54,095 bases of DNA from Bacillota bacterium (GTDB lineage: Bacteria > Bacillota > Clostridia > Christensenellales > Aristaeellaceae). Where the stretch lies: NCBI GenBank assembly GCA_023392515.1, contig JAEVYX010000060.1, forward strand, positions 1 through 54,095, in the 5' to 3' direction. The notes beneath the pieces were generated by a model. That model saw nothing but the letters and a program-made list of their open reading frames with translations. It searched no databases and was not told the DNA's origin. Below, piece after piece: positions 41,520 to 50,164 of the stretch (the stretch's first letter is position 1; each line of letters begins with the position of its first letter). Position numbers and translations under genes: made by a program.

Positions 41520-43046
41520 ATGGACTGGTTGTCCCTCAAAAGCGGCAGTGATGTGCGCGGCGTCGCCGTTGGTGATGATGCCACCCTCACACCGGAAGTA
41601 GCCCAGGCATTAGGCAGCGCTTTTGTGCGCAAGCTGACTAAGGACACAAACAAGCCCGCCAATCAAATTGCAGTAGCCATCGGCCGTGATTCCCGTATCT
41701 CCGGTCCAGAACTTCTTTCCGCCGCTGCAAAAGGCATGGCACTGGCGGGAGCGCAGGTCATGGATTTTGGACTCTGCACAACCCCAGCCATGTACATGAG
41801 CATTTTAACCGCTGGGTACAGGCCTGACGGTGCGGTGATGGTCACCGCCAGCCATCATCCCTATCGGCTGAATGGACTCAAATTCTTTCAGGAAAAAGGG
41901 GGCTTGTCCGCAGAGGAGATTGCCGCTCTTCTTTCGGATGCTGCTTCACTTCATGCAGACAGCCTTCCCAATACCGGAGCAGTGCAAGTCCGCCCATTCC
42001 TGCCCGCCTATCAGGAGCAGCTTAAGAACCGTATCCGCACAGGGCTGAACACAGATGTTGCCATGCCTCTTTTGGGCCTTCATGTGGTAGTGGATGCAGG
42101 AAATGGCGCAGGGGGATTCTATGCCGACCTGCTGCAGAGCCTGGGTGCCTGGGTGGATGGCAGCCAGTTTTTGGAACCTGACGGCATGTTTCCCAATCAT
42201 GTGCCAAACCCGGAAAATGAAGAAGCAATGACTTCCATATCGGAGGCGGTCAAGCACCAAGGGGCCGATCTGGGCGTGATATTCGATGCCGATTGCGACA
42301 GAGCGGCCATTGTGGATAACACCGGCCGTGAAATCAACCGCAACCGGTTGATAGCGCTCATTTCCGCTATATTGCTGAATCAAACCTCGGGGCAGTCCAT
42401 CGTCACCGATTCCGTCACTTCCTCGGGGCTGGCCCAATTCATTACCGAGTGGGGCGGCGTTCACTATCGTTTTAAGCGTGGTTACCGCAACGTGATTGAT
42501 GAAGCAATCCGTTTAAATGCTGCTGGAATCAATTGTCCTTTGGCCATAGAAACAAGCGGCCATGCTGCTCTTCGTGAAAACCATTTTCTGGACGACGGCA
42601 TGTACCTGGTCACGGTACTTATAGTCGAAGCGATGCGGCTCAAGCAGGAGGGCAAAACCCTGGGCGGCTTAATTGCAGATTTGCGTGAGCCAGTGGAAAG
42701 CACAGAAATACGCCTTCACATCACTGATGCGGATTTCCGTGCGGCTGGTAAACATGTCATTCAGCAGGTTCTGGATTATGCAAATTCTGCGGAAGGATGG
42801 CATATAGCCCCCGACAGCCGGGAAGGCGTTCGGATTAATTTTGATATAAACGAAGGCTTTCAAAATGGCTGGTTTCTTCTGCGCCTTTCCGTCCACGACC
42901 CTGTGTTGCCGCTGAACATTGAAAGCGATGTACCGGGCGGCATACACATAATGCTTTCATCGCTCTTATCCGCCTTGGAAGGCGTTTCTGGAATTGATGT
43001 GACCCCGCTTCATGAAAAACTTGCCGATGGTACGGCATCAAAATAA
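41520..43046 (+). CDS. Phosphoglucomutase/phosphomannomutase family
   Basis: An alpha-D-phosphohexomutase that moves phosphate between O1 and O6 of hexoses. The 508-residue protein shows the active Ser loop as VTASHHPYRLNG (Ser111), where most members have TASHNP; the metal loop DADCDR (256-261); and the sugar loop ETSGHAALRENHFLDDG. The ASHHP/ASHLP variant marks a subgroup with plant and cyanobacterial relatives, so substrate should not be assumed. The start at ATG 41520 follows AAGGAGG; the frame is open from a TTG upstream. It precedes transketolase, suggesting sugar-phosphate metabolism. Confidence 0.92.
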   Translation: MDWLSLKSGSDVRGVAVGDDATLTPEVAQALGSAFVRKLTKDTNKPANQIAVAIGRDSRISGPELLSAAAKGMALAGAQVMDFGLCTTPAMYMSILTAGYRPDGAVMVTASHHPYRLNGLKFFQEKGGLSAEEIAALLSDAASLHADSLPNTGAVQVRPFLPAYQEQLKNRIRTGLNTDVAMPLLGLHVVVDAGNGAGGFYADLLQSLGAWVDGSQFLEPDGMFPNHVPNPENEEAMTSISEAVKHQGADLGVIFDADCDRAAIVDNTGREINRNRLIALISAILLNQTSGQSIVTDSVTSSGLAQFITEWGGVHYRFKRGYRNVIDEAIRLNAAGINCPLAIETSGHAALRENHFLDDGMYLVTVLIVEAMRLKQEGKTLGGLIADLREPVESTEIRLHITDADFRAAGKHVIQQVLDYANSAEGWHIAPDSREGVRINFDINEGFQNGWFLLRLSVHDPVLPLNIESDVPGGIHIMLSSLLSALEGVSGIDVTPLHEKLADGTASK

Positions 43047-43065
43047 TGCTGGAGGCTGATCCCTT

Positions 43066-45039
43066 ATGACGATTTCTCAAAAGACCATCAACACCATCCG
43101 CGTATTAGCCGCAGACACAGTACAAAAAGCCAATAGCGGCCACCCCGGCGCACCTATGGGCATGGCACCCATGGCTTATGCCGTATGGGCCGAAGCTATG
43201 AACCACAACCCGCTCAATCCATCCTGGAAAAACCGGGACCGCTTTGTTTTGTCCGCAGGTCATGCCAGCGCCCTCATGTACACGCTGCTTCACCTGTTTG
43301 GTTACGGCCTGACCATGGATGATTTGAAGTCCTTCCGTCAATGGGGCAGTAAGACTCCCGGCCATCCCGAGTACCGCCATACTACTGGTGTGGAAACCAC
43401 GACCGGCCCTCTTGGGCAGGGTGTAGCCAATGCGGTGGGCTTTGCCATTGCAGAAACCATGCTGGCAGAAAAATTCAATCGGCCCGGCTTTCCTGTGGTC
43501 GATCATTACACCTATGCCTTTGCCGGGGATGGTTGCATGATGGAAGGCATTTCAGGCGAAGCCGCTTCGTTGGCCGGAACCTTGAAGCTTGGCAAACTGA
43601 TCCTATTTTATGACGATAATGAAATCTCCATTGAAGGCAGCACAGATATCGCCATGCAGGAGGATGTAGGTGCCCGCTTTGCTGCCTATGGCTGGCATGT
43701 GCAGCATGTAAAAGATGGCAACGACGCTGGGCAAATTGTTGCCGCCATCTCTTCAGCAAAGGCGGACGACCGCCCCAGCCTGATTGTCGTACCTACTACC
43801 ATTGGCTTTGGCTCTCCCAAGGCAGGCAAATCCAGCGCTCATGGAGAACCTTTGGGCGTAGAAAATGTTGCGGAAGCCAAGAAATGCTTGGGTATGCCGG
43901 AGGAGTCCTTCTATGTGCTTCCCGAAGTATACGAGCATATGGCTGAAATACAAAAAAAGGGAGTATCCTTGGAAGAGGAATGGAACAAGCTGTTTGCAAC
44001 CTATGCTGAAACCTATCCGGAGCTTGCAGAGGAATGGAATGTCTGGTTTGATTCGGAACTGCCTAAGGAACTCCTTGAGGATAAGTCCTTGTGGGAATTC
44101 CCGGCAAAAATGGCAACCAGGAATACCTCTTTTGAGATGATCAACCGGCTGGCGGACAAACTACCTAATCTGGTAGGCGGCTCTGCCGACTTGGCTCCTT
44201 CTACGAAAACCCTTATCAAAAACGGCGGGGATTACAGTGCCGAAAACCGCGGCGGCCGCAACCTGCACTTTGGTGTAAGAGAACATGCCATGGCTGCTAT
44301 CGCAAACGGCATGGCGCTGCATGGTGGTTTGCGGGTATATTGCGCTACCTTCTTCGTGTTCAGCGATTATATGAAGAACGCTATCCGTATGTCCGCCATC
44401 ATGAAGATCCCCGTTATCTATGTCTTGACTCACGATTCCATCGGCGTTGGCGAGGATGGGCCCACCCATCAGCCCATCGAGCATTTGGCCGGTCTGAGAG
44501 CCATCCCCGACCTGCTGGTATTCCGCCCTGCGGATGGGCCGGAAACGGCGGCTGGCTGGCTGACTGCTCTGAAAAACGGCCTCCCCACCTGCCTGGTGCT
44601 TACAAGACAAGACCTTCCCCTGCAGCCGGGCAGCGGCACCAAGGCCTATAAGGGCGGCTATGTGCTTTCAGATTGCAAGAAATCCATGCCTGACGTTGTC
44701 CTGATGGCCAGCGGCAGCGAAGTGGCTCCCATGGTGGAGGCTCAGAAACTTCTTTCTGACGAGGGGATCGACGCCCGGGTAGTATCCATGCCTTGCATGG
44801 AGCTGTTTGATGAACAATCTCCCGCCTATAAGGAGAGTGTATTGCCGTCGGCCATAAAGGCACGCGTTGCTATGGAAGCCGGTGTATCCATGCCTTGGTT
44901 CAAATATGTTGGTTTGGATGGAGCCGTACTTGCTATTGACCATTTTGGAGCTTCTGCTCCCGCCTCCCGGCTGTTCGAAGCGTATGGCTTTACCGCACAA
45001 AACGCCGCAGCCGCTACAAAAAAGCTACTGGGGAAATAA
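43066..45039 (+). CDS. tkt: Transketolase
   Basis: Thiamine-diphosphate enzyme of the non-oxidative pentose phosphate pathway, transferring two-carbon units between ketoses and aldoses. The 657 residues have the N-terminal DTVQKANSGHPGAPMGMAPM, GPLGQGVANAVG, the ThDP motif starting GDGCMMEG and ending with Asn (DDNEIS), FGVREHAMAAIANG with the catalytic Glu, and THDSIGVGEDGPTHQPIEHL. It is full length. GGAGG lies about 11 bases before the ATG. Last gene before the terminator at 45056. Confidence 0.97.
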   Translation: MTISQKTINTIRVLAADTVQKANSGHPGAPMGMAPMAYAVWAEAMNHNPLNPSWKNRDRFVLSAGHASALMYTLLHLFGYGLTMDDLKSFRQWGSKTPGHPEYRHTTGVETTTGPLGQGVANAVGFAIAETMLAEKFNRPGFPVVDHYTYAFAGDGCMMEGISGEAASLAGTLKLGKLILFYDDNEISIEGSTDIAMQEDVGARFAAYGWHVQHVKDGNDAGQIVAAISSAKADDRPSLIVVPTTIGFGSPKAGKSSAHGEPLGVENVAEAKKCLGMPEESFYVLPEVYEHMAEIQKKGVSLEEEWNKLFATYAETYPELAEEWNVWFDSELPKELLEDKSLWEFPAKMATRNTSFEMINRLADKLPNLVGGSADLAPSTKTLIKNGGDYSAENRGGRNLHFGVREHAMAAIANGMALHGGLRVYCATFFVFSDYMKNAIRMSAIMKIPVIYVLTHDSIGVGEDGPTHQPIEHLAGLRAIPDLLVFRPADGPETAAGWLTALKNGLPTCLVLTRQDLPLQPGSGTKAYKGGYVLSDCKKSMPDVVLMASGSEVAPMVEAQKLLSDEGIDARVVSMPCMELFDEQSPAYKESVLPSAIKARVAMEAGVSMPWFKYVGLDGAVLAIDHFGASAPASRLFEAYGFTAQNAAAATKKLLGK

Positions 45040-45055
45040 TTTCTCAATATATGAT

Positions 45056-45098
45056 AAGCGCCCGGCCGGTTCAAACTCCGATCGGGCGCTTCTATTTA
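45056..45098 (+). terminator. Terminator after tkt
   Basis: A 9 bp stem AAGCGCCCG / CGGGCGCTT with an 18-base loop that contains further short pairing, then CTATTTATA. Only 17 bases past the tkt stop. Confidence 0.78.
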
Positions 45099-45152
45099 TA
45101 CTAATGCTTACGTGCTGTTTTTTTGGCAGCTAGCACTATAGCCTGCATCCTG

Positions 45153-46355
45153 TCATTGTGTTCTAAAAGAGAGGATCATATCAAGAATATCATCGGCCAG
45201 TTGATGTTTGCTTTGCAAAGGCCGCTCCACCACGCCGTCTTTTGTTACGAGGGAGGCGATGTTTGTATCCACATGAAAACCTGCACCAGGTTTTGTTACA
45301 TCATTGGCTACGATTAAGTCAAGGTTCTTCTTCTTTAGCTTTCCTTTGGCGTTTTCCAGCAAATTCTCTGTTTCAGCAGCAAAGCCTACCAGAATTTGCT
45401 CCGCTTTTTTTCGCTGCCCAACAGCAGCGGCAATATCAGGATTTTCAACAAGCTGTAGGATCAGCCCTTCTTCCGCTTGCTTTTTAATTTTTTGACTGCT
45501 GGGATGGGCAGCCCGATAGTCCGCAGGAGCCGCCGCCTGTATAACTGCATCCTGTTCCTCGCAGCGGGCAACAACCGCATCATAAAGTTCCTGGGTGCTT
45601 GTTACCTGAACCGCCTTAACCCCCGCTGGCACCGGCAATTGCACGGGGCCAGTCACAAGCGTTACGGTAGCCCCCCGCCTGGCAGCCCGTTCCGCAATGG
45701 CATAGCCCATCTTTCCGGAAGAATCGTTGGTGAGATATCGCACGGGATCAAGCCGCTCCCTGGTAGGCCCGGCTGTTACCAGGACCTTCCACCCAGCCAT
45801 ATCCTGCGCTTTTGATAGGATTGCTACAACCTTCTCCACGATTTCTGAAGGCTCCGCCATCCGGCCTACGCCGCTTGTGCCCTCTGCCAGAAAGCCATCC
45901 CCCGGCCCCACGGCCATAACGCCGCGGCTTTCCAATACCGACATGTTACTTCGGGTAGCTTCCGCTTCCCACATGTTTGTGTTCATGGCAGGTGCCACCA
46001 CAATGGGGGCACGGGTAGCAAGCACAGTGGTGGAAAGCATATCATCCGCAATGCCATGGGCCATTTTTGCCAGTACATTTGCGGTAGCCGGAGCAATCAG
46101 AAACAGAGAAGCCCTTTTCGCCAAAGCGATATGCTCTACTTCCCAGGTTTCCGGACGCTCAAAGGTATCCGTTACGACAGGATGATTGGAAAGGGTCTCA
46201 AAAGTGAGAGGGGTTACAAACTGGCAGGCGTTTTTTGTCATGATAACATAGACATCCGCCCCCAGTTTGCGCAAACGGGAAACCACCTCCGCCGATTTAT
46301 AGGCGGCAATGCCTCCCGTCACCCCTAACACAATAACCTTTCCTTGAAGATGCAT
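45153..46355 (-). CDS. coaBC: CoaBC phosphopantothenoylcysteine synthetase/decarboxylase
   Basis: A bifunctional enzyme for two steps of coenzyme A synthesis. The N-terminal flavin decarboxylase (about 1-190) has GVTGGIAAYKSAEVV, LIAPATANVLAKMAHG and VAPAMNTNMWE. The C-terminal CTP-dependent ligase has TAGPTRERLDPVRYLTN, SGKMGYAIAERA, and QAAAPADYRA. 400 residues, full length. It is last in the yicC-remA-gmk-rpoZ-coaBC series, starting 5 bases after rpoZ. priA, which often follows, is absent. Confidence 0.96.
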   Translation of the reverse strand: MHLQGKVIVLGVTGGIAAYKSAEVVSRLRKLGADVYVIMTKNACQFVTPLTFETLSNHPVVTDTFERPETWEVEHIALAKRASLFLIAPATANVLAKMAHGIADDMLSTTVLATRAPIVVAPAMNTNMWEAEATRSNMSVLESRGVMAVGPGDGFLAEGTSGVGRMAEPSEIVEKVVAILSKAQDMAGWKVLVTAGPTRERLDPVRYLTNDSSGKMGYAIAERAARRGATVTLVTGPVQLPVPAGVKAVQVTSTQELYDAVVARCEEQDAVIQAAAPADYRAAHPSSQKIKKQAEEGLILQLVENPDIAAAVGQRKKAEQILVGFAAETENLLENAKGKLKKKNLDLIVANDVTKPGAGFHVDTNIASLVTKDGVVERPLQSKHQLADDILDMILSFRTQ

Positions 46356-46360
46356 AATCC

Positions 46361-46573
46361 TTAATCCTCAACATCCGTGATGCGTTCGTAGGTAATCAAA
46401 CCGCGGTTGACCTCTTCCACTGCCAGTTTCAAAGGCTTCATATCCTTGCGGTCGATCAGGGGCTGGCCGCCCGCTACCAATTGCCGGGCCCGCTTGGACG
46501 TTTCCACCACCAATGTATAACGGCAGTCTACCTTTTCGCTCAATTCCACAATGGTTGGATCTACAATAGACAT
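46361..46573 (-). CDS. rpoZ: RNA polymerase omega subunit
   Basis: A small RNA polymerase subunit that helps fold and stabilise beta-prime. AAAGGAGG about 8 bases before ATG 46573 fixes a 70-residue product. CRYTLVVETSKRARQLV and KPLKLAVEEVNRGLI are the conserved segments. It lies between gmk and coaBC in the standard Firmicute order. Confidence 0.95.
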   Translation of the reverse strand: MSIVDPTIVELSEKVDCRYTLVVETSKRARQLVAGGQPLIDRKDMKPLKLAVEEVNRGLITYERITDVED

Positions 46574-46593
46574 CTTGAAATCCTCCTTTAAGG

Positions 46594-47199
46594 CTATTCT
46601 TCCCCGATGGTTGGGGTAAAGCGGATTGTTTTTTGCTTTTCGGCGGTAACAATGCTGCATAACTGAACATAAGCCAGCTCCAACTCATCGTTCACCACCG
46701 TATATTGATAGCGGGATAACTGCTCAATTTCGCCTCTGGCGTTTCGCAGCCGCCTCTCAATCTCAACGGGATCATCCGTATTCCTCGTATGCAGCCGCAC
46801 CCTGAGTGCCTTATAGCTGGGAGGCAGGATGAACACTGACACACATTCCGGTTCCTTTTCCATTACTTTTCGGGCGCCTTGGGGATCAATATCCAGCAGA
46901 ACGTTTTCTCCCCGTTCTATACTTTCATACACTGGCTCTTTCAGCGTCCCGTAGCGGTGGCCATGCACTGTGGCATGCTCCAGAAAAGCATCTTCCTGCA
47001 AAAGGCGGTCAAACCGTTCTTCTGTTATGAAGTGATAATGAACGCCATCGGTCTCATTATAGCGGGGGGCACGGGTCGTGGCACTTACAGAAAACCGGAA
47101 ACTTGGGTCTTCTTTGAGCAGCCGCTGCGCCAGCGTCCCTTTTCCCGCTCCCGATGGTCCTGAAATCACCAGAAGCATGCCTTTTCTTTTTACCTGCAT
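46594..47199 (-). CDS. gmk: Guanylate kinase
   Basis: Phosphorylates GMP to GDP. The P-loop is SGPSGAGKGTLAQRL, then FSVSATTRAPRYNETDGVHYHFI, the GMP-binding YGTLKEPV and the lid region RLRNARGEIEQ. The start at 47199 (201 residues) follows AGGAGAGG by about 9 bases; an upstream ATG at 47220 inside remA has no clear ribosome site. Gap to remA is 4 bases. Confidence 0.96.
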   Translation of the reverse strand: MQVKRKGMLLVISGPSGAGKGTLAQRLLKEDPSFRFSVSATTRAPRYNETDGVHYHFITEERFDRLLQEDAFLEHATVHGHRYGTLKEPVYESIERGENVLLDIDPQGARKVMEKEPECVSVFILPPSYKALRVRLHTRNTDDPVEIERRLRNARGEIEQLSRYQYTVVNDELELAYVQLCSIVTAEKQKTIRFTPTIGEE

Positions 47200-47203
47200 T
47201 CCC

Positions 47204-47479
47204 CTATTCCTCTCCTTCATCCTCTAAAGGCGCCGCATCCCGGGTATTGAGCCGGTTGGCTACCGTTTCTGGCTGAACTGGAGAGAGCACCACATGATCG
47301 CTATCCATCACGATCACGGCACGTGTGCGCCTGCCGTAGGTGGCATCAATCAGCTTTCCGCTCTCTCGGGCGTCCTGTACCAGCCTTTTCACCGGCGCAG
47401 ACTCGGGGCTTATGATGGCGATCAATCGGGTCGCAGACACCATGTTTCCAAAACCGATATTAATTAATTTGGGCCCCAT
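47204..47479 (-). CDS. remA: RemA/DUF370 DNA-binding regulator
   Basis: RemA forms ring-shaped DNA-binding oligomers and in Bacillus activates biofilm matrix genes. The 91-residue protein has the family opening MGPKLINIGFGNMV, IISPESAPVKRLV and IDATYGRRTRAVIV. Its place between yicC and gmk is the conserved one. The C-terminal 12 residues are acidic. It may regulate envelope or matrix genes, though targets are not visible here. Confidence 0.95.
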   Translation of the reverse strand: MGPKLINIGFGNMVSATRLIAIISPESAPVKRLVQDARESGKLIDATYGRRTRAVIVMDSDHVVLSPVQPETVANRLNTRDAAPLEDEGEE

Positions 47480-47510
47480 TTGATCCCCCTCTTTCCCCGC
47501 AGCGGGCCTG

Positions 47511-48383
47511 CTATTCTACATTTTGAACTTGCTCCCGCAGTTTCTCCAACTCACACTTCAAGGCTACTACCCAATTTGTAATTTGGGAATCCGATGCCTT
47601 AGAGCCAATGGTGTTGATTTCCCGGTTCATTTCCTGTACCAGAAAATCCAGCTTTCGCCCCACTTCAGCCTCTCCTGTTATGCAATCCCGGGTCTGCTGA
47701 ATGTGGGAATCCAGGCGTGTCAGCTCTTCATCAATGGCGCATCTGTCCGCAAACAGTGCAACCTCTTGGGCCAGCCTTTGCGGTTCCACTGGCGATATGA
47801 CCAATTCTGCAAGCCGGGCTGTAAGCCGCTCCCGATATTGGCTCACCACTTGCGGAGACTTGTCCATGATCTTCTTGCGCAAATCTTCAATAATCGCAAG
47901 GTGCAAAAGAAGATCGGCTTGAAGCGCCTCTCCCTCCCGGTCCCGCATGCATACCGCGTCCTGAATCGCAAGGTCCAGTGCGCGGCTCATCAGGTCTGTC
48001 ACTGCTTCCCGGTCTTCCTCCCGCTCGGCTACCCGAAGCACATCCGGCAGCGCAGCGTAATGGGATAGCTGCATATCATCCCGAGCCTGGGCCAATTCCA
48101 TCATGCGCTGAAGTGCTGCCCGGTATGCTCCCAAAAGAGGCTCATCCACTGTGGCTTCCCTGGCATCCTCCCGGTTATTGCGGTAATTGATAAAAACATC
48201 CGCATGGCCGCGCTTGATCACCTCGGAAAGCCGCTTCCGAATGGGCTCTTCCAAGAAGCTGATATTTCTTGGCATACGAAAGGCAATATCCAAAAAACGG
48301 TGGTTTACAATTTTAACCTCCACCGTCATCTCCCGGCCATCCTCTTGTAATTGCCTGCGTCCATAACCAGTCATGCTGCGCAT
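47511..48383 (-). CDS. YicC-family endoribonuclease
   Basis: YicC/YloC proteins are ribonucleases shown in E. coli to act on small RNAs. The 290 residues begin MRSMTGYGR and include VKIVNHRFLDI, RGHADVFI and the C-terminal LDFLVQEMNREINTIGSK with conserved acidic residues. GGAGG is 8 bases before the ATG. It heads the operon yicC-remA-gmk-rpoZ-coaBC. Confidence 0.95.
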   Translation of the reverse strand: MRSMTGYGRRQLQEDGREMTVEVKIVNHRFLDIAFRMPRNISFLEEPIRKRLSEVIKRGHADVFINYRNNREDAREATVDEPLLGAYRAALQRMMELAQARDDMQLSHYAALPDVLRVAEREEDREAVTDLMSRALDLAIQDAVCMRDREGEALQADLLLHLAIIEDLRKKIMDKSPQVVSQYRERLTARLAELVISPVEPQRLAQEVALFADRCAIDEELTRLDSHIQQTRDCITGEAEVGRKLDFLVQEMNREINTIGSKASDSQITNWVVALKCELEKLREQVQNVE

Positions 48384-48418
48384 GGATACATCCTCCGCAT
48401 GCCTTTTTCAAGATTTAT

Positions 48419-48447
48419 ATTATACCACAGTTTGCCTGTACTGAAAA
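48419..48447 (-). promoter_or_regulatory. Promoter of the yicC operon
   Basis: Minus-strand perfect -10 TATAAT (48419-48424) with a weaker -35 TTTTCA (48442-48447) at 17 bases. The start codon is about 36 bases downstream of the -10. Confidence 0.62.
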
Positions 48448-48511
48448 GCCGTGATGCCTGTTTTTTCGAATATTCTAAAAGGAGTCTTCGGTAACAATAT
48501 TATTGCCCCTG

Positions 48512-48540
48512 TTGATTTTGGCATAGATTTGTGACATAAT
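48512..48540 (+). promoter_or_regulatory. Promoter upstream of the attenuator-like hairpin
   Basis: -35 TTGATT (48512-48517), 17-base spacer, -10 CATAAT (48535-48540). Transcription would start near 48547, a dozen bases before the hairpin at 48559. Confidence 0.62.
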
Positions 48541-48558
48541 GCAAAAAGGTAGAAGGAT

Positions 48559-48610
48559 GCAGGACCCAAAGTCGGTTTATACAACCGGCCGGTCCTGCTT
48601 TGTTTTTTAT
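48559..48610 (+). terminator. Terminator-like leader hairpin (attenuator or sRNA end)
   Basis: Outer stem GCAGGACC (48559-48566) / GGTCCTGC (48591-48598), inner stem CGGTT (48573-48577) / AACCG (48583-48587), followed by TTTGTTTTTTATT. It lies between a promoter and the gene at 48675, and no plus-strand gene lies upstream that it could serve, so it should control that gene or end a short RNA of about 60 bases. Confidence 0.6.
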
Positions 48611-48674
48611 TCCAAATCTATTTTGTGTAATCGCACTGTCCCTTACCCCATCATTTTGCGGAGGTTTTATATCA

Positions 48675-49088
48675 ATGAAAAGATTTTGGGCTTTGATAAC
48701 ACTGTTCGTGTTGATTCCATCATCCGTACTATCCTCACCCGAGACCATCGACCTGAGCACAATGTCTTTGGAAGAACTTGTGGCACTCAAAGTACGTGTC
48801 GAGCAAGCTATTCTTGCGAAAAATCAGAGCGGCATTGAGATCCCCCAGGGAGTCTATGTAGTAGGTGAACACATCCCGGCCGGAGAATATACGGTAAGTA
48901 TTCAAAATGCTGCATCCATCTGTATTCTGGACGTTTATCAGGATGAGAAAGCATACTATAACTACGAATACTGGCAGGATACGTTCACGGTTTCCTATTA
49001 TTCCAAATTGGGAAGGATCTGGCTATATGATGGCAATGTCATCGTATTGTCAGGCGCTGCTTTCTTTGAGCCTTTCGTCGGGATCTAA
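48675..49088 (+). CDS. Small secreted protein of unknown function
   Basis: A 137-residue protein with a signal peptide (RFWALITLFVLIPSSVLSS). The mature part begins with a helix MSLEELVALKVRVEQAIL, then IEIPQGVYVVGEHIPAGEYTV and a beta-rich end. This order of a short helix followed by a PxGxYxVGxxIPAGxY strand is recurrent in secreted Clostridia proteins as I recall; no function is known. GGAGG is 10 bases before ATG 48675. Preceded by the terminator-like hairpin. Confidence 0.78.
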   Translation: MKRFWALITLFVLIPSSVLSSPETIDLSTMSLEELVALKVRVEQAILAKNQSGIEIPQGVYVVGEHIPAGEYTVSIQNAASICILDVYQDEKAYYNYEYWQDTFTVSYYSKLGRIWLYDGNVIVLSGAAFFEPFVGI

Positions 49089-49183
49089 CAGTTTACACCA
49101 GCCTCAAGCTATGTAACAGAACCTTTCCCTTTCCGGAGAGCCAGCAGGACATTGCCGCCTGTTTTACCTTTCACGGCAAGTGC

Positions 49184-50029
49184 TCATTTTCCACTTTGTA
49201 TGTTCACATAAGCATTGGCCAAGGCTGCGAAATCCTCCAAGGATAACTTCTCACCCCGAACCATTCCGTCTATGCCGCTTTTTCTCAGCAACTCTTCCGC
49301 ATCCTGGCGGCTTATGGAAAAAGTAGACTGCAAGTTGTTGGCCATAGTCTTGCGGCGCATGGCAAAGGCGGCATTTGCAACCTTGAAAAAAACGGTTTCG
49401 TCCAGTACCTTAACAGGCGGTGTTTTTCGTATAGGCATCACTACAAAGGCGCTGTCCACCTTTGGCGGAGGGGTAAAGCAGGCGGCAGGTACCTGCATGG
49501 CGATGCTCGGTAGCCCAAAGTATTGGCATCGCACCGACAGCATGCCGTATTCCTCGGTACCCGGCTGTGCCAGCATTTTATCCGCAACCTCCTTCTGTAC
49601 CATAACAGACAGGCTTTTTATTGGCAGCCCTCCCGTTAAAAGCAGCGTCAGGAGCGGAGTCGTGATATAGTAGGGTATATTGGCTACCACAAAAAAACTG
49701 TCCCCCAGCGGGCGGGTCAAATCCACAAGGTTTTCCTGCAGTACATCGCCCTGAACCACCTGTACATTGCCATGAGCTGCCAGCTTTTCATGCAATATTG
49801 GCAAGAGTCTTTCGTCTATCTCAAGGGCAAGTACTTTTTGGCATACGGAAGCCAAAATCGCCGTCATGGTGCCGCTGCCGGGGCCGATCTCTAAAACACA
49901 GTCTTCCTTTTGAACCCCGGACGCTCTTACAAGCTCCTTCAAAAGCCCTTCGTCATAAATAAAATTTTGCCCCAAGCCTTTTTTATAGCGCAGCTGACTG
50001 TCTTTTATTATTTGCTTTCCTTTGCTCAT
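49184..50029 (-). CDS. rsmA: 16S rRNA dimethyladenosine transferase KsgA/RsmA
   Basis: Methylates two adjacent adenosines near the 3' end of 16S rRNA, using S-adenosylmethionine. The 281 residues show KKGLGQNFIYDEGLL, the SAM site LEIGPGSGTMTAIL, ALEIDERLLPIL, GDVLQ and the NIPYYITTPLL catalytic motif, then the C-terminal FAMRRKTMANNL. AAAGGAG precedes the ATG. Divergent from the zinc-ribbon gene. Confidence 0.97.
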   Translation of the reverse strand: MSKGKQIIKDSQLRYKKGLGQNFIYDEGLLKELVRASGVQKEDCVLEIGPGSGTMTAILASVCQKVLALEIDERLLPILHEKLAAHGNVQVVQGDVLQENLVDLTRPLGDSFFVVANIPYYITTPLLTLLLTGGLPIKSLSVMVQKEVADKMLAQPGTEEYGMLSVRCQYFGLPSIAMQVPAACFTPPPKVDSAFVVMPIRKTPPVKVLDETVFFKVANAAFAMRRKTMANNLQSTFSISRQDAEELLRKSGIDGMVRGEKLSLEDFAALANAYVNIQSGK

Positions 50030-50100
50030 TTCTCTGCTCCTTTATTTTCTGTGCCTATCGGCTCAATTCTTAACTTGCCATACCACAGCGGACGTTCCGA

Positions 50101-50129
50101 TTTACAGGTCATTTTTCCCATGCTATACT
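50101..50129 (+). promoter_or_regulatory. Promoter of the zinc-ribbon protein gene
   Basis: -35 TTTACA (50101-50106), 17-base spacer, -10 TATACT (50124-50129), about 35 bases before ATG 50165. Confidence 0.7.
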
Positions 50130-50164
50130 ATGTAAAGTGCCTGATCACTAAGGGAGGCCTTTAT

